NCBI GenBank assembly: GCA_943371245.1
Contig: CALRTY020000002.1
Coordinates: forward strand, 124,001-188,000
DNA from: UBA5018 sp947463165
Lineage (GTDB): Bacteria; Cyanobacteriota; Cyanobacteriia; PCC-6307; Cyanobiaceae
DNA length: 64,000 nt
Direction: 5' to 3'
The notes beneath the pieces are model-generated. The model was not told the origin of the DNA, searched no databases, and saw only the letters and a program-made list of their open reading frames with translations. Made by a program: the position numbers and the translations under genes. Of the stretch, positions 1 through 8,260 are shown piece by piece. How positions within the stretch are numbered: the stretch's first letter is position 1; each line of letters opens with the position of its first letter.

Positions 1-872
1 CTAAGGCTCATCGGCTCTACCAAATCAATGCCGTAGCGCATTTTTAGCACTTTTCCCTGCAATTCTGGTAGCTGTTCCAGCAGGCTGCGCAGGTCTCCCT
101 TGAGGCATTCGTCATCGAGGCGATCGGCGGGCAGTTCGTCGCCGCCGGCTAGCAGGTCTAGCAGTTCGGTGTCGTCGCCATCGCCTACTTTTGTTTCCAG
201 GCTCACCGGGGTGCGGGCCCGACACAGCAGTTCCTTTACCTCCTCCTCCGGCAATTCAACCGCTATGGCCAGTTCGGTGACGCTGGGGGTGCGGCCCAAT
301 TCCTGGCTGAGTTCCCGCTGGCCTTTCTTTAGTTTGTTGAGCAGTTCGGTGATGTGGATCGGCAGCCGGATACTGCGGCTCTTTTCGGCAATCGCCCTGG
401 TGATTCCCTGGCGGATCCACCAATAGGCGTAGGTGGAAAATTTGTAGCCGCGGCTGGGGTCGAATTTTTCTACGCCGCGCACCAGGCCGATGGTGCCCTC
501 CTGGATCAAATCCAGCAGTTCCATATTGCGGCGCGTGTACTTCTTGGCCACGCTCACCACCAGCCGCAGGTTGGCGGCCACCATCCGCTCCTTGGCCCGT
601 CGCCCGGAGCTGATTCGCTTTTTCAGCTGCGCCAGGTTCAGGCCTGCCGCCTCCGCCAGCTGTTCTTCGTTGGGCTCTTCTCCACCGCTGCGCAGGCGCA
701 GTTCTTCGCGTAGATCTTCAACAGCCATCAATTCCTGCACCTGACGGCCCAGGGTGATCTCTTGCTCATGGCTGAGTAGGGGCACTCGGCCGATATCGCG
801 CAGATAGCAACGCACCAGGTCGCCACCACCCAGGTGGGAACCATCGGCTGCGGCCACGGGCAAGGAGGGCAT
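1..872 (-). CDS. Group 2 RNA polymerase sigma factor (sigma-70 family), 3' end cut by window edge
   Basis: Reading leftward from an ATG at 872, about 290 codons are present before the window ends. The N-terminus has region 1.2 (YLRDIGRVPLL), then region 2 with the core-binding and -10 recognition motifs (NLRLVVSVAKKY, LIQEGTIGL, KFSTYAYWWIRQGI), then region 3 (LGRTPSVTELA) and the beginning of region 4 (KVLKMRYGI). The short acidic N-terminus without a long region 1.1 argues for a non-essential group 2 sigma factor of the SigB/C/D/E type rather than the principal SigA. It directs RNA polymerase to promoters, probably under stress or in light/dark changes (family knowledge). A perfect inverted repeat sits 11 bp upstream of the start codon. 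Confidence 0.93.
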   Translation of the reverse strand, partial: MPSLPVAAADGSHLGGGDLVRCYLRDIGRVPLLSHEQEITLGRQVQELMAVEDLREELRLRSGGEEPNEEQLAEAAGLNLAQLKKRISSGRRAKERMVAANLRLVVSVAKKYTRRNMELLDLIQEGTIGLVRGVEKFDPSRGYKFSTYAYWWIRQGITRAIAEKSRSIRLPIHITELLNKLKKGQRELSQELGRTPSVTELAIAVELPEEEVKELLCRARTPVSLETKVGDGDDTELLDLLAGGDELPADRLDDECLKGDLRSLLEQLPELQGKVLKMRYGIDLVEPMSL

Positions 873-883
873 GGGCTCGAAAA

Positions 884-909
884 GTTACGAAACACTTTGG
901 TTTCGTAAC
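884..909. promoter_or_regulatory. Perfect 9-bp inverted repeat upstream of the sigma factor gene
   Basis: GTTACGAAA (884-892) and TTTCGTAAC (901-909) are exact reverse complements with an 8-bp spacer. It lies between two divergent genes, 11 bp before the sigma factor ATG and 62 bp before the pseudouridine synthase. It could be a dimeric repressor operator or an RNA hairpin that hides the ribosome binding site. No T tract follows, so a terminator is unlikely. Confidence 0.6.
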
Positions 910-971
910 GTTATCACCGTTTACCGGCGGGCAGCATGGGAGGCCGATAACGCCTGCTGATTGCTTCGTTA

Positions 972-1697
972 ATGGCCGCTGAACGGTTGCAGAAACTGAT
1001 TGCCGCGGCTGGGCTCTGCTCCAGGCGCCAGGCCGATGCGCTGCTCAGCGACGGCCGCGTGCTGGTGGATGGTCGCGTCGCCCAGTTGGGCGAACGGGTC
1101 GATCTCAATTCGGTGAGCGTCAGCGTTGACGGCCAGCCCCTGCTCGCCCCGCCAGAGCCGCTGCTGTTGCTGTTGAACAAGCCCGTGGGGGTGATCAGCA
1201 GCTGCGCCGATCCCCAGGGCCGCACCACCGTGCTCGATCTGCTGCCCAGCCAGTTGAGTCGGGGTCAGGGGCTGCATCCGGTGGGTCGCCTCGATGCCGA
1301 CAGCCGCGGCGCCCTGCTGCTCACCAACCAGGGGGCGATCACCCTGCGACTCACCCACCCCCGCTACGGCCACCGCAAGACCTACCGGGTGTGGGTGGAG
1401 GGCCAGCCAGCCCCCGCCACCCTGGAGCGCTGGCGCCGGGGCGTGGCGCTCGACGGCCAGCCCGCCCAGCCGGTGGCCGTGAAGCTGCGTCGCGGCTCTG
1501 GGCAGAGCAGCTGTTTGGAACTGGTGATGGGGGAGGGTCGCAACCGGCAAATCCGCCGCACCGCAGCCCTGTTGGGCCATCCTGTACTCGATCTCCAGCG
1601 GATCGCCATTGGCGATTTGCGGCTAAACGACCTGCCAGAAGGCCAGTGGCGACGCCTCGATCACCAAGAATGGCAAGCCCTGAGCCAGCCGATCTGA
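972..1697 (+). CDS. Pseudouridine synthase, RsuA/RluB family
   Basis: The 241-residue protein has an N-terminal S4 RNA-binding domain (about residues 3-60) followed by the RsuA-type catalytic domain. The catalytic motif GRLDADSRG is at residues 105-113 with Asp108 as the expected nucleophile, and the conserved GRNRQIRR motif is near residue 185. Enzymes of this family isomerise uridine to pseudouridine in rRNA; whether the target is 16S or 23S cannot be told from the sequence. The stop codon overlaps the start of the next gene by 28 bp, so the two are probably co-transcribed. Confidence 0.93.
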   Translation: MAAERLQKLIAAAGLCSRRQADALLSDGRVLVDGRVAQLGERVDLNSVSVSVDGQPLLAPPEPLLLLLNKPVGVISSCADPQGRTTVLDLLPSQLSRGQGLHPVGRLDADSRGALLLTNQGAITLRLTHPRYGHRKTYRVWVEGQPAPATLERWRRGVALDGQPAQPVAVKLRRGSGQSSCLELVMGEGRNRQIRRTAALLGHPVLDLQRIAIGDLRLNDLPEGQWRRLDHQEWQALSQPI

Positions 1698-2677
1698 CCG
1701 CGCCGCGCCCCCCGCTGCCCGCTCGCCTGCTCCGCTGGTGGCGCCGCCGCTCCCTGGAGCAGGGCCAGCTGCAGCCGCCAGCGGTGGATCCCTTGATCGC
1801 CGCCGGCCTGCATCTGCGGCAACAGCGAGAGGCCCAGGGCCTCAGCCTGCGGGATCTGGCCCGCAATACCCGCATCAGCACGCCGGTGCTGGAGGCCCTG
1901 GAGCGCGGTTGGCGCGATCGCCTGCCGGAACCGGCCTACCTGCGCACGATGCTGCCCTTGATTGAGCGGCAGCTGCAGCTGCGGCCCGGCTGCCTCGATC
2001 CCCTGATGCCCCAGAGCGCGCCGCTGCTGCCGGGGCCGCGGCGCGATCCGCTGCTGAGCCGGTTTACGCCCGGTTCGATCGAAGTTTTCAGCAGCTGGCA
2101 GGGCACGGTGCTCTACGGCCTGCTGGTCCTGGCCTTGATCTACGGCCTCAATTTGAGTCAGCAGCGGCTGGCGGCGGCGGGCCTGCTCACCCTCAGGCCG
2201 ATTCCGCCCCTGCCGCCGAGCGAGCAGCTGCAGCCGGCCCGCCCGGAACTGGCGCTGCTGGCGGCGATGCCTGAACTGCGCCCCCTGGATCAGCGGGGCA
2301 GCCAGCTGCTCCTGCGCCAACTCCTGGCCGATTTGCGGGCCAATCGTCAGCTCAGCCCAGCCGCTTCCAGCTCAGCCGGCAGTCCAGCCGCCAAGCCAGG
2401 CCGGGTCGCCGCCGGTAACGGCCTGCTCAGCTTGCAATTGCAGCAGGTCAGTCGGGTGCGGCTAAAGGGCGCCCAGGGGCTGCGCAGCGACCTCCAGGGC
2501 ATAACCGGCAACCTGGAGCTAAACCTGGCCCCGGCTTTTGAGTTGCAGATCGAGCCTCCCCCCCTTGATCCCGCCCAGGTGGTCTGGAATGGCACCCCCC
2601 TGCAGCCCCTGCCTGGCCAGCCCGCCGGCCGCTATCGGCTCGCCCCAGCAGTGGCGCCCGCAACCGCAGCCCCCTAG
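1670..2677 (+). CDS. RodZ-like membrane protein with N-terminal helix-turn-helix
   Basis: The product (335 aa) has a HTH_25 domain near residues 40-105 (LRQQREAQGLSLRDLARNTR, then VLEALERGW), a single membrane span near residues 145-163 (TVLYGLLVLALIYGL) and a proline-rich region leading to a C-terminal DUF4115-like beta domain. This is the architecture of RodZ, which links MreB to the membrane in cell-shape control. The reading frame is open further upstream, but ATG 1670 gives the conserved start of the domain and the usual short overlap with the preceding gene. The stop TAG is repeated in frame 15 bp later, as part of a small tandem duplication. Confidence 0.75.
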   Translation: MASPEPADLTAPRPPLPARLLRWWRRRSLEQGQLQPPAVDPLIAAGLHLRQQREAQGLSLRDLARNTRISTPVLEALERGWRDRLPEPAYLRTMLPLIERQLQLRPGCLDPLMPQSAPLLPGPRRDPLLSRFTPGSIEVFSSWQGTVLYGLLVLALIYGLNLSQQRLAAAGLLTLRPIPPLPPSEQLQPARPELALLAAMPELRPLDQRGSQLLLRQLLADLRANRQLSPAASSSAGSPAAKPGRVAAGNGLLSLQLQQVSRVRLKGAQGLRSDLQGITGNLELNLAPAFELQIEPPPLDPAQVVWNGTPLQPLPGQPAGRYRLAPAVAPATAAP

Positions 2678-2688
2678 TTGTGGCCCCT

Positions 2689-4254
2689 TTAGTTGCTTGG
2701 TTCTTGGCCTCGACCGTAGCGGCCGGCCATGGCGCCATAGCCGCCCAGGGCCCCCGCCAGGCTGGCGATCGAACGATCCAGTCGCCAGCTCCAATTGCCC
2801 TCGGTGGTGCCCGGTGTGTTGAAGCGGGCCTGGTCGTCTAGTTCCAGCAGGTCTTGCAGCGGCACCACCACCAGATCGGCACTGCTGGCCAGGGCCAGCT
2901 CCAGCAACTGCCAACCCGGGGCATGCACACCGCCCCCCACAGCCGCCTCCACCCGGGCGCGGGCCTCGGGGTTTAGCTGCTGCCACCAGCCGATGCTGGT
3001 GGCGTTGTCGTGGGTGCCCGTGTACACCACCCAGCGCTTGCCTTTGATATTCGCCGGCAGGTAGGGGTTGGCGGGATCGCCGTCAAAGGCGAATTGGAGG
3101 ATCTTCATGCCCGGCAGCTCAAAGCTGTCCCGCAGGGCCTCCACCGGCGGTGTGATCACGCCCAGATCTTCGGCGATGATCGGCAGCCGACCGGCCTGCA
3201 GCTGGCGGGCCAGCAGGCAGCGCAGCCACAGCAGCGCCAACAGGGGGCCACCGGGGGAGGGCCGCCAGTGGCCCCCCTCGGCGGTGTCGTCTTTGCCGGG
3301 CACGCTCCAAAAAGCCTGCAGGGCCCGGAAGTGATCCAGCCTGAGCAGATCGAATAGCTCCAACTGGCGCTGCAGTCTGGCCAGCCACCAGCTGAAGCCA
3401 GTTAGCCAGTGGCGCGGCCAGTGATACACCGGCGTACCCCATAGCTGGCCGGTGGCGGAGAAGTAATCCGGTGGCACGCCACTTTGCTGGCGCAGCCTGC
3501 CGGCCGCCCCCAGTTCGAACAGGGCCGGACGGCTCCAGACATCGGCGCTGTCGTGGGCCACATAAAAGGGCAGATCTCCCACCAGCTCCACCCCATGGCT
3601 GTGGGCGGCTTGGCGCAGCTGCTGCCACTGCCGCTGCAGCTGCCACTGCACCAGCGCCTCCCGCAGCAGGGCCGGCGCCTGGTCTTGGTCGAAGCGGACC
3701 AGGGCCTGGCGCTGGCGCTGGGCCAGGGGCTCGGGCCACTGCCACCAGGGGCGACCCCGCTGCAGCTCCCGCAACACCATGAAGCGGCAGTGATCCGTGA
3801 GCCAGTGGCGCTGGCTGCGGCGCCAGCGCTTAAACGCCCGCTTGCGAGCGGCGGGCTGCCGCGACCAGCAACGCAGCAGTCCCGCCGCCAGATCGCCGCT
3901 CTCTGACTGGGGAGCTCCTGGATATGCAGGATCTGGATATGCAGGATCTTGATATGCAGTGGTATCGCAGGCATCCAGAAAACCCTCGTTCACCAACAGC
4001 TCGGCGTCGAGCAGTTTGGGGTTGAGCGCCGAACCGCTGGGGGAGCTGTAGGGGGAGCCGGTGCCGTCGGTGGGAGCCAGCGGCAGCAACTGCCAGGCCG
4101 CCACGCCGCTGCGCCCCAGCAGCTCAATCCAGGCCAGGGCGCTGGCCCCAAAGCCACCACTGGTGCCGGGCCCCGGCAGGGAGGTGGGATGCAGCAGCAC
4201 TCCGCAACGGCGTTTGTTTCTCACTCCGTAATTACTCACTCCGTGGTTACTCAC
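2689..4254 (-). CDS. malQ: 4-alpha-glucanotransferase (amylomaltase, GH77)
   Basis: The 521-residue protein matches the GH77 family along its full length. The catalytic residues are visible: Asp307 in RLDHFRAL, Glu362 in AEDLGVITP and Asp416 in GTHDNAT. It transfers maltosyl segments between alpha-1,4-glucans, which in cyanobacteria serves glycogen breakdown at night. The start is a GTG overlapping the bciB stop (GTGA), and the first 15 residues are encoded by three copies of a 15-bp repeat. A second 15-bp repeat encodes DPAYP-type units near residues 103-112. Both are insertions relative to the conserved core. The stop is 11 bp from the convergent RodZ-like gene. Confidence 0.95.
   Translation of the reverse strand: MSNHGVSNYGVRNKRRCGVLLHPTSLPGPGTSGGFGASALAWIELLGRSGVAAWQLLPLAPTDGTGSPYSSPSGSALNPKLLDAELLVNEGFLDACDTTAYQDPAYPDPAYPGAPQSESGDLAAGLLRCWSRQPAARKRAFKRWRRSQRHWLTDHCRFMVLRELQRGRPWWQWPEPLAQRQRQALVRFDQDQAPALLREALVQWQLQRQWQQLRQAAHSHGVELVGDLPFYVAHDSADVWSRPALFELGAAGRLRQQSGVPPDYFSATGQLWGTPVYHWPRHWLTGFSWWLARLQRQLELFDLLRLDHFRALQAFWSVPGKDDTAEGGHWRPSPGGPLLALLWLRCLLARQLQAGRLPIIAEDLGVITPPVEALRDSFELPGMKILQFAFDGDPANPYLPANIKGKRWVVYTGTHDNATSIGWWQQLNPEARARVEAAVGGGVHAPGWQLLELALASSADLVVVPLQDLLELDDQARFNTPGTTEGNWSWRLDRSIASLAGALGGYGAMAGRYGRGQEPSN
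3917..3960. repeat. 15-bp in-frame tandem repeat inside malQ
   Basis: Two exact copies and one partial copy of a 15-bp unit containing GATATGCAGGATC. On the coding strand it encodes DPAYP units. The length keeps the frame. Confidence 0.85.
4210..4254. repeat. 15-bp tandem repeat at the bciB stop / malQ start junction
   Basis: Three units of 15 bp on the minus strand, each beginning GTGAG(T/A)AA. Each unit contains a possible GTG start and, in the bciB frame, a TGA stop. The first unit carries the real bciB stop and malQ start, and the others encode the N-terminus of MalQ. Confidence 0.9.
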
Positions 4255-5447
4255 TCCGCCGGCAGCCGATAGCGGCTGATGATTTTTTTGGCGAAGGCGG
4301 GGATCTGCGCCTCTGCCTTTTCAGGATGGTGGCGCCGCAGCCAGAGGGCATTGCGGGTGAAGTGGGAATCGATCGAAAAGCGGCCATATTCAAGCCCCTT
4401 GGGCCCGAAGCGCTGCACGAAAAAGCCCACCAATTGGGCCAACCAGAGGGGCAGTTTCAGGGCCTTGTCATAGGCCTCAATCCCCTGCTGCACGGCGGCG
4501 CGACGATCGCCGCCACTGGTTACCTCGGCCGTTTCCAGCTCGGGTTCCACCAGCTCCAGCAATTGCTGGCCCCTGGCATTGCGCACGGTGAGCCATTGGT
4601 TGCCAAACGCGGCGCCCATGTAACCCACCACCAGATCGGCGCCGGCGTTGGTGTAATCGAAACAGCTCAGGCAGCTGGGGGCGAACACATCCTTGAGTTT
4701 TGGCGTATCCAGCGCAAAGAAAGGCAGGGTTTCGCTGCTGCCATCGCTATGGCGGAAGTGAATGCGGAAGTCCTGCATGAACTCGTAGTGCACCACCGTG
4801 GCCGGCGAGCGGCTGGCACTTTCCAGAAAGGTCTGCAGACCTGCTCGGCTCACGTTGTCTACGCAGGGCAGCCCGAGCACGTAGAGCTCATCGAGGGGCA
4901 GGCTGGCCTGCACCGCCCGCAGCGCCTGAATTTGACAGCCCACGCCGATGGCCAGCAGCCGGCGGATGCCGCTGCCGGGCAACTGCTCCAGCACCTCCAA
5001 ATTGGGAGACAGGGTGGGCTTGTTCACCCGCGCAGCCAGCACCTGCTCGGGGGTGCGGGCCAACAGGGGCACCGGCGTAAATCGATCGTCGGGGCTTTGG
5101 CCCACGCAGAGCACCGCATCCACCAGGCCCCGCTCCAGGGCGAGCACGCCGATGCGGCTCACGATGCCGGTCCACTGGGCGCCATCGATCGGTTGGCGCA
5201 AGCGGCCGGTGAGCATGCGCTGCTGCACACCGAAATAAAGCTCGTCTTCCTGGTCGAGGTCGCGGCTGCGGCCGTGGGCCGCCACTTCCATCGCCTCGAA
5301 GCGCTGGTTCAAAAAGGCGCAGCTCTGCTTCACATAAGCCACCCAGCGGCTGTCGCAAAGACCGCACTGGCTGCAGAGGTCTTTGGCGGGATAGACGCTG
5401 CCCTTGGCCAGGGGCCTGGCGCGCTCGTGGGGAAGGGCGGTTGGCAT
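4251..5447 (-). CDS. bciB: Divinyl (proto)chlorophyllide 8-vinyl reductase, BciB type (F420 hydrogenase beta subunit family)
   Basis: The 398-residue protein has the FrhB-family N- and C-terminal domains with cysteine clusters for Fe-S binding: CSQCGLC near residues 25-31, and CLSC further on. Cyanobacterial members (the slr1923 type) reduce the 8-vinyl group of divinyl chlorophyll precursors using reduced ferredoxin and FAD; plant 7-hydroxymethyl chlorophyll a reductase is a close relative. The frame is open far upstream, but ATG 5447 (MPTALPHERA) is the only start that fits the family. Its stop overlaps the malQ GTG start. Confidence 0.88.
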   Translation of the reverse strand: MPTALPHERARPLAKGSVYPAKDLCSQCGLCDSRWVAYVKQSCAFLNQRFEAMEVAAHGRSRDLDQEDELYFGVQQRMLTGRLRQPIDGAQWTGIVSRIGVLALERGLVDAVLCVGQSPDDRFTPVPLLARTPEQVLAARVNKPTLSPNLEVLEQLPGSGIRRLLAIGVGCQIQALRAVQASLPLDELYVLGLPCVDNVSRAGLQTFLESASRSPATVVHYEFMQDFRIHFRHSDGSSETLPFFALDTPKLKDVFAPSCLSCFDYTNAGADLVVGYMGAAFGNQWLTVRNARGQQLLELVEPELETAEVTSGGDRRAAVQQGIEAYDKALKLPLWLAQLVGFFVQRFGPKGLEYGRFSIDSHFTRNALWLRRHHPEKAEAQIPAFAKKIISRYRLPAE

Positions 5448-5549
5448 GGCGCCCAACCTAAGCGGCGCTACTACGGGTTGGCGGGAACCTTTCGTTTCAC
5501 ACCCCTGGCTGCTCCGGCTCGATTGCGCTGGGCCAGACTGGGGCACCGA

Positions 5550-6542
5550 ATGGCCAGACAGCCCCGATCCGCCGCTAGCCCTATGCCGCCGGCCCAGCTG
5601 CTGCCTAGCCGCCGCCGGCGAACCGTGCTGCGCCTGTCGGCGGCGGCCTTTGGCCTGCTGGTGGGGTTGGCGCTGCTGGCCCAGTTCTGGCCCAAGCCGG
5701 ATCGAGCCCTGGTCAGCAAAACCCTGCAGAGCCCAGCCGATCTGGCCCCCTTGCCCAGCAGAGCGATCACCTTGCTGGTGATCGGCAGCGATGCAGATCG
5801 CCTGGGCGCTAGCCAAAATGGCGCCGCACCGGCGGGCCTCGCCAACGCCGACAGCCTGTTGTTGGTACGCGTAAACCCGGACGGTCCCACCCAGCTGCTC
5901 AGCCTTGCCCCCGAGTTGGCGGTGAACCTGCCGGGCCAGAGCAAGAGCCAATCCCTCGGCAGTTTGTATCGGCAGGGGGGCGTGGCGCTCACGGCAGAGG
6001 CGCTGCGGGAACTGTTGGGGCTGCAGGCCCATGAACCGGATCGCTACCTGGTGCTGAGCCGCTCCTCCCTGCGCCGCCTGGTGGATGACCTGGGCGGCAT
6101 TGAGGTGAACCCGCCCCAGGCGATGCGCTATCGGGATCGCAGCCAAAAGCTCAGCATTTCCCTGCAGGCCGGCCTCCAGTACCTCAAGGGTGAGCAGGTG
6201 GAACAGCTGCTGCGCTACCGCGATCCCCAGCAGCCGGTGGAAAGCCGCCTGGTCAACCAGCAGGAGACCCTGCGCGCCCTGCTGCGCAGCCTGGCCCAGC
6301 CGGCCCAGTTGTTCAACCTGCCCGGTCTGGTTGGTGGGCTCCAGGCGGAGTTGGCCACCAACTTGAGCGAGGCGGAAGCCCTCAGCCTGCTGGCGGCCAG
6401 CTTGAGCCGGGTGGATGCGCTCACCTACAGCACCCTGCCGCTCGCTCCGGCCAAGCCGAGCCATGGCGGCCTGCGCCAGTTGGCCAGCGGCGCCCAACCG
6501 CCCCTCTGGCCGCCGGCCGGAGCAGCTTCCCAGCGGCCCTAG
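5550..6542 (+). CDS. LytR-CpsA-Psr (LCP) family protein
   Basis: A 330-residue protein with a basic N-terminus, one membrane anchor (LRLSAAAFGLLVGLALLA) and an extracytoplasmic LCP domain. Visible LCP features are LLVIGSDAD, the NADSLLLVRVNPDG strand, VDDLGGIEV, and LKGEQVEQLLRYRD followed by RLVNQQETLRALL. In other bacteria LCP enzymes attach polymers to peptidoglycan; in cyanobacteria the substrate is not settled. The start could also be ATG 5583 (MPPAQ). It is divergent from bciB with about 100 bp between them. Confidence 0.85.
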   Translation: MARQPRSAASPMPPAQLLPSRRRRTVLRLSAAAFGLLVGLALLAQFWPKPDRALVSKTLQSPADLAPLPSRAITLLVIGSDADRLGASQNGAAPAGLANADSLLLVRVNPDGPTQLLSLAPELAVNLPGQSKSQSLGSLYRQGGVALTAEALRELLGLQAHEPDRYLVLSRSSLRRLVDDLGGIEVNPPQAMRYRDRSQKLSISLQAGLQYLKGEQVEQLLRYRDPQQPVESRLVNQQETLRALLRSLAQPAQLFNLPGLVGGLQAELATNLSEAEALSLLAASLSRVDALTYSTLPLAPAKPSHGGLRQLASGAQPPLWPPAGAASQRP

Positions 6543-6583
6543 GGGGCCTGGCTGCTGCACTCAGGCCGCTTCACTTAACCGCT

Positions 6584-7117
6584 TCAAAGGCTGCTCAGAT
6601 GGGCCAGGCGCAGGCTCAGAGCCGCCGCCAGGTCGCAGCCCGCCGCCACCCCAGCGCCAGCCAGGCCCCCGAGCCAGGGCAGGCCATCGCGGCGGCGCTG
6701 CTGCGCTTGCCAGGGCTCACCCCACTGGACCAGGCCCGCCAGCGGCACGCCCCTGGCCTGCAGCAGGGCTGTGGTGGCGCAGGCAACGCCGGTGGCCAGT
6801 TGCTCGGCGCTGATCAGCAGCAATACCGGCTGGCGCCAGGCCCCCAGGGCTTCCGCCCAGGGGCGACCGTCCGGTGGTAGCAGGCCTGGATCCCAGCCCA
6901 GGCAAACAAGGCAGGCTTGGGGGTAGGCGTTTGGGGCCGCCAGGGCCGCCAGGGCCATATCCGCTCCATCCGCCTCCGCCTCCCAGCTCGCCAGGGGCAG
7001 GCCAAGTGCTGCGGCCAATGGCGGGGCCACCTCGGCCAGCAGCCCGGTGACCGCCATCCGGGTGCCGGTGGCGGCCAGCAGGATCGGGCCGGGTCGGAAA
7101 AGGCAGGCTGAGGTCAT
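6584..7117 (-). CDS. Conserved hypothetical protein, possible degenerate dethiobiotin synthetase-like fold
   Basis: This 177-residue protein is not firmly recognised. Its N-terminus (ILLAATGTRMAVTGLLAEV) and its middle (PVLLLISAEQLATG, then LLQARGVPLAGLVQWG) recall the BioD/CbiA P-loop fold, but the lysine and glycines of a real P-loop are absent. It would therefore not be expected to bind ATP in the usual way. It has no signal peptide and no clear membrane span. It lies back to back with prs. The BioD comparison is an inference from the pattern of hydrophobic strands only. Confidence 0.6.
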   Translation of the reverse strand: MTSACLFRPGPILLAATGTRMAVTGLLAEVAPPLAAALGLPLASWEAEADGADMALAALAAPNAYPQACLVCLGWDPGLLPPDGRPWAEALGAWRQPVLLLISAEQLATGVACATTALLQARGVPLAGLVQWGEPWQAQQRRRDGLPWLGGLAGAGVAAGCDLAAALSLRLAHLSSL

Positions 7118-7184
7118 GGGATCGGCAATGTCTAGGCCGGCACGCTTCTACGATCGGTATTCAGCCGTCGCAGCCGGGCCTGCC

Positions 7185-8192
7185 GTGACCAGTTTCATGA
7201 CCGCTGATCGGGTGGCGAACGAGAGCAACGGCCTGCAGGCCAGCCATGACACGCGGCGGCTGCGGCTGTTCAGTGGCACCTCCAACCCAGACCTAGCCAG
7301 TGAAATTGGAGCCTATCTGGGGGTGCCGGATGGCCCCAGGGTGATCAAACGCTTCGCCGATGGCGAGCTCTATATACAAATTCAAGAATCTATCCGGGGC
7401 TGCGATGTATTTCTAATCCAGCCCACCTGCGCTCCGGTGAACGATCACCTGATGGAGTTGCTGATCATGGTGGATGCCTGCAAGCGGGCCAGCTGCCGTC
7501 AAGTAACGGCGGTGATCCCTTATTACGGCTATGCCCGCGCCGACCGTAAAACCGCAGGTAGGGAGTCGATTACCGCCAAATTAGTGGCAAATCTGCTCAC
7601 GAAATCCGGGGTGGATCGGGTGCTGGCAATGGATCTTCATTCCTCTCAGATCCAGGGGTATTTCGATATTCCATGTGACCATATCTTTGGTTCGCCTGTG
7701 CTGGTGGATTATCTGCGCTCTCGCGCCCAGGGGGAGGTGGTGGTGGTGTCCCCGGATGTGGGTGGTGTGGCCCGGGCTCGGGCCTTTGCCAAGCAGATGA
7801 ATGATGCCCCCCTGGCAATCATCGATAAGCGCCGCTCGGCTCACAACGTGGCGGAAAGTTTAACTGTGATCGGCGATGTTGTCGGCAAAACCGCCATCCT
7901 CATCGATGACATGATTGACACCGGCGGTACTATTTCCCAAGGCGCCAAGCTGTTGCAGCGCACCGGTGCGGCCAAGATCTTTTGCTGCGCCACCCATGCG
8001 GTGTTTTCACCGCCGGCGATTGAACGCCTCTCCCAGCCGGGCTTGTTTGAAGAGGTGGTGGTCACCAACAGCATTCCCCTGCAGCAGCAATTCCATTTCC
8101 CCCAGCTGAAGGTGCTTTCTGTGGCCAATATGCTGGGAGAAGCGATCTGGCGGATTCACCAGGAGAGCTCGGTGAGCTCGATGTTCCGCTGA
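7185..8192 (+). CDS. prs: Ribose-phosphate pyrophosphokinase
   Basis: A full-length (335 aa) PRPP synthase, making 5-phosphoribosyl diphosphate from ribose 5-phosphate and ATP for nucleotide, histidine and tryptophan synthesis. Key motifs are RFADGELYIQIQES, PYYGYARADRKT, DLHSSQIQGYFDIP and the PRPP-binding loop ILIDDMIDTGGTI. The C-terminus SSVSSMFR is typical of cyanobacterial enzymes. GTG 7185 (read as MTSFMTADR) matches the usual N-terminus in related Synechococcus; the frame is open further upstream. Confidence 0.96.
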   Translation: MTSFMTADRVANESNGLQASHDTRRLRLFSGTSNPDLASEIGAYLGVPDGPRVIKRFADGELYIQIQESIRGCDVFLIQPTCAPVNDHLMELLIMVDACKRASCRQVTAVIPYYGYARADRKTAGRESITAKLVANLLTKSGVDRVLAMDLHSSQIQGYFDIPCDHIFGSPVLVDYLRSRAQGEVVVVSPDVGGVARARAFAKQMNDAPLAIIDKRRSAHNVAESLTVIGDVVGKTAILIDDMIDTGGTISQGAKLLQRTGAAKIFCCATHAVFSPPAIERLSQPGLFEEVVVTNSIPLQQQFHFPQLKVLSVANMLGEAIWRIHQESSVSSMFR

Positions 8193-8260
8193 CAAGCGTT
8201 GCCCGCATTTTTTATCCTTAGCTTTAAAGCTACCGCTTGCTATACAACTTTTCTAAATTT

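Noticed and set aside
5448..6560. Upstream extension of the bciB frame
   Set aside because: Antisense to the LCP gene and not related to the BciB family.
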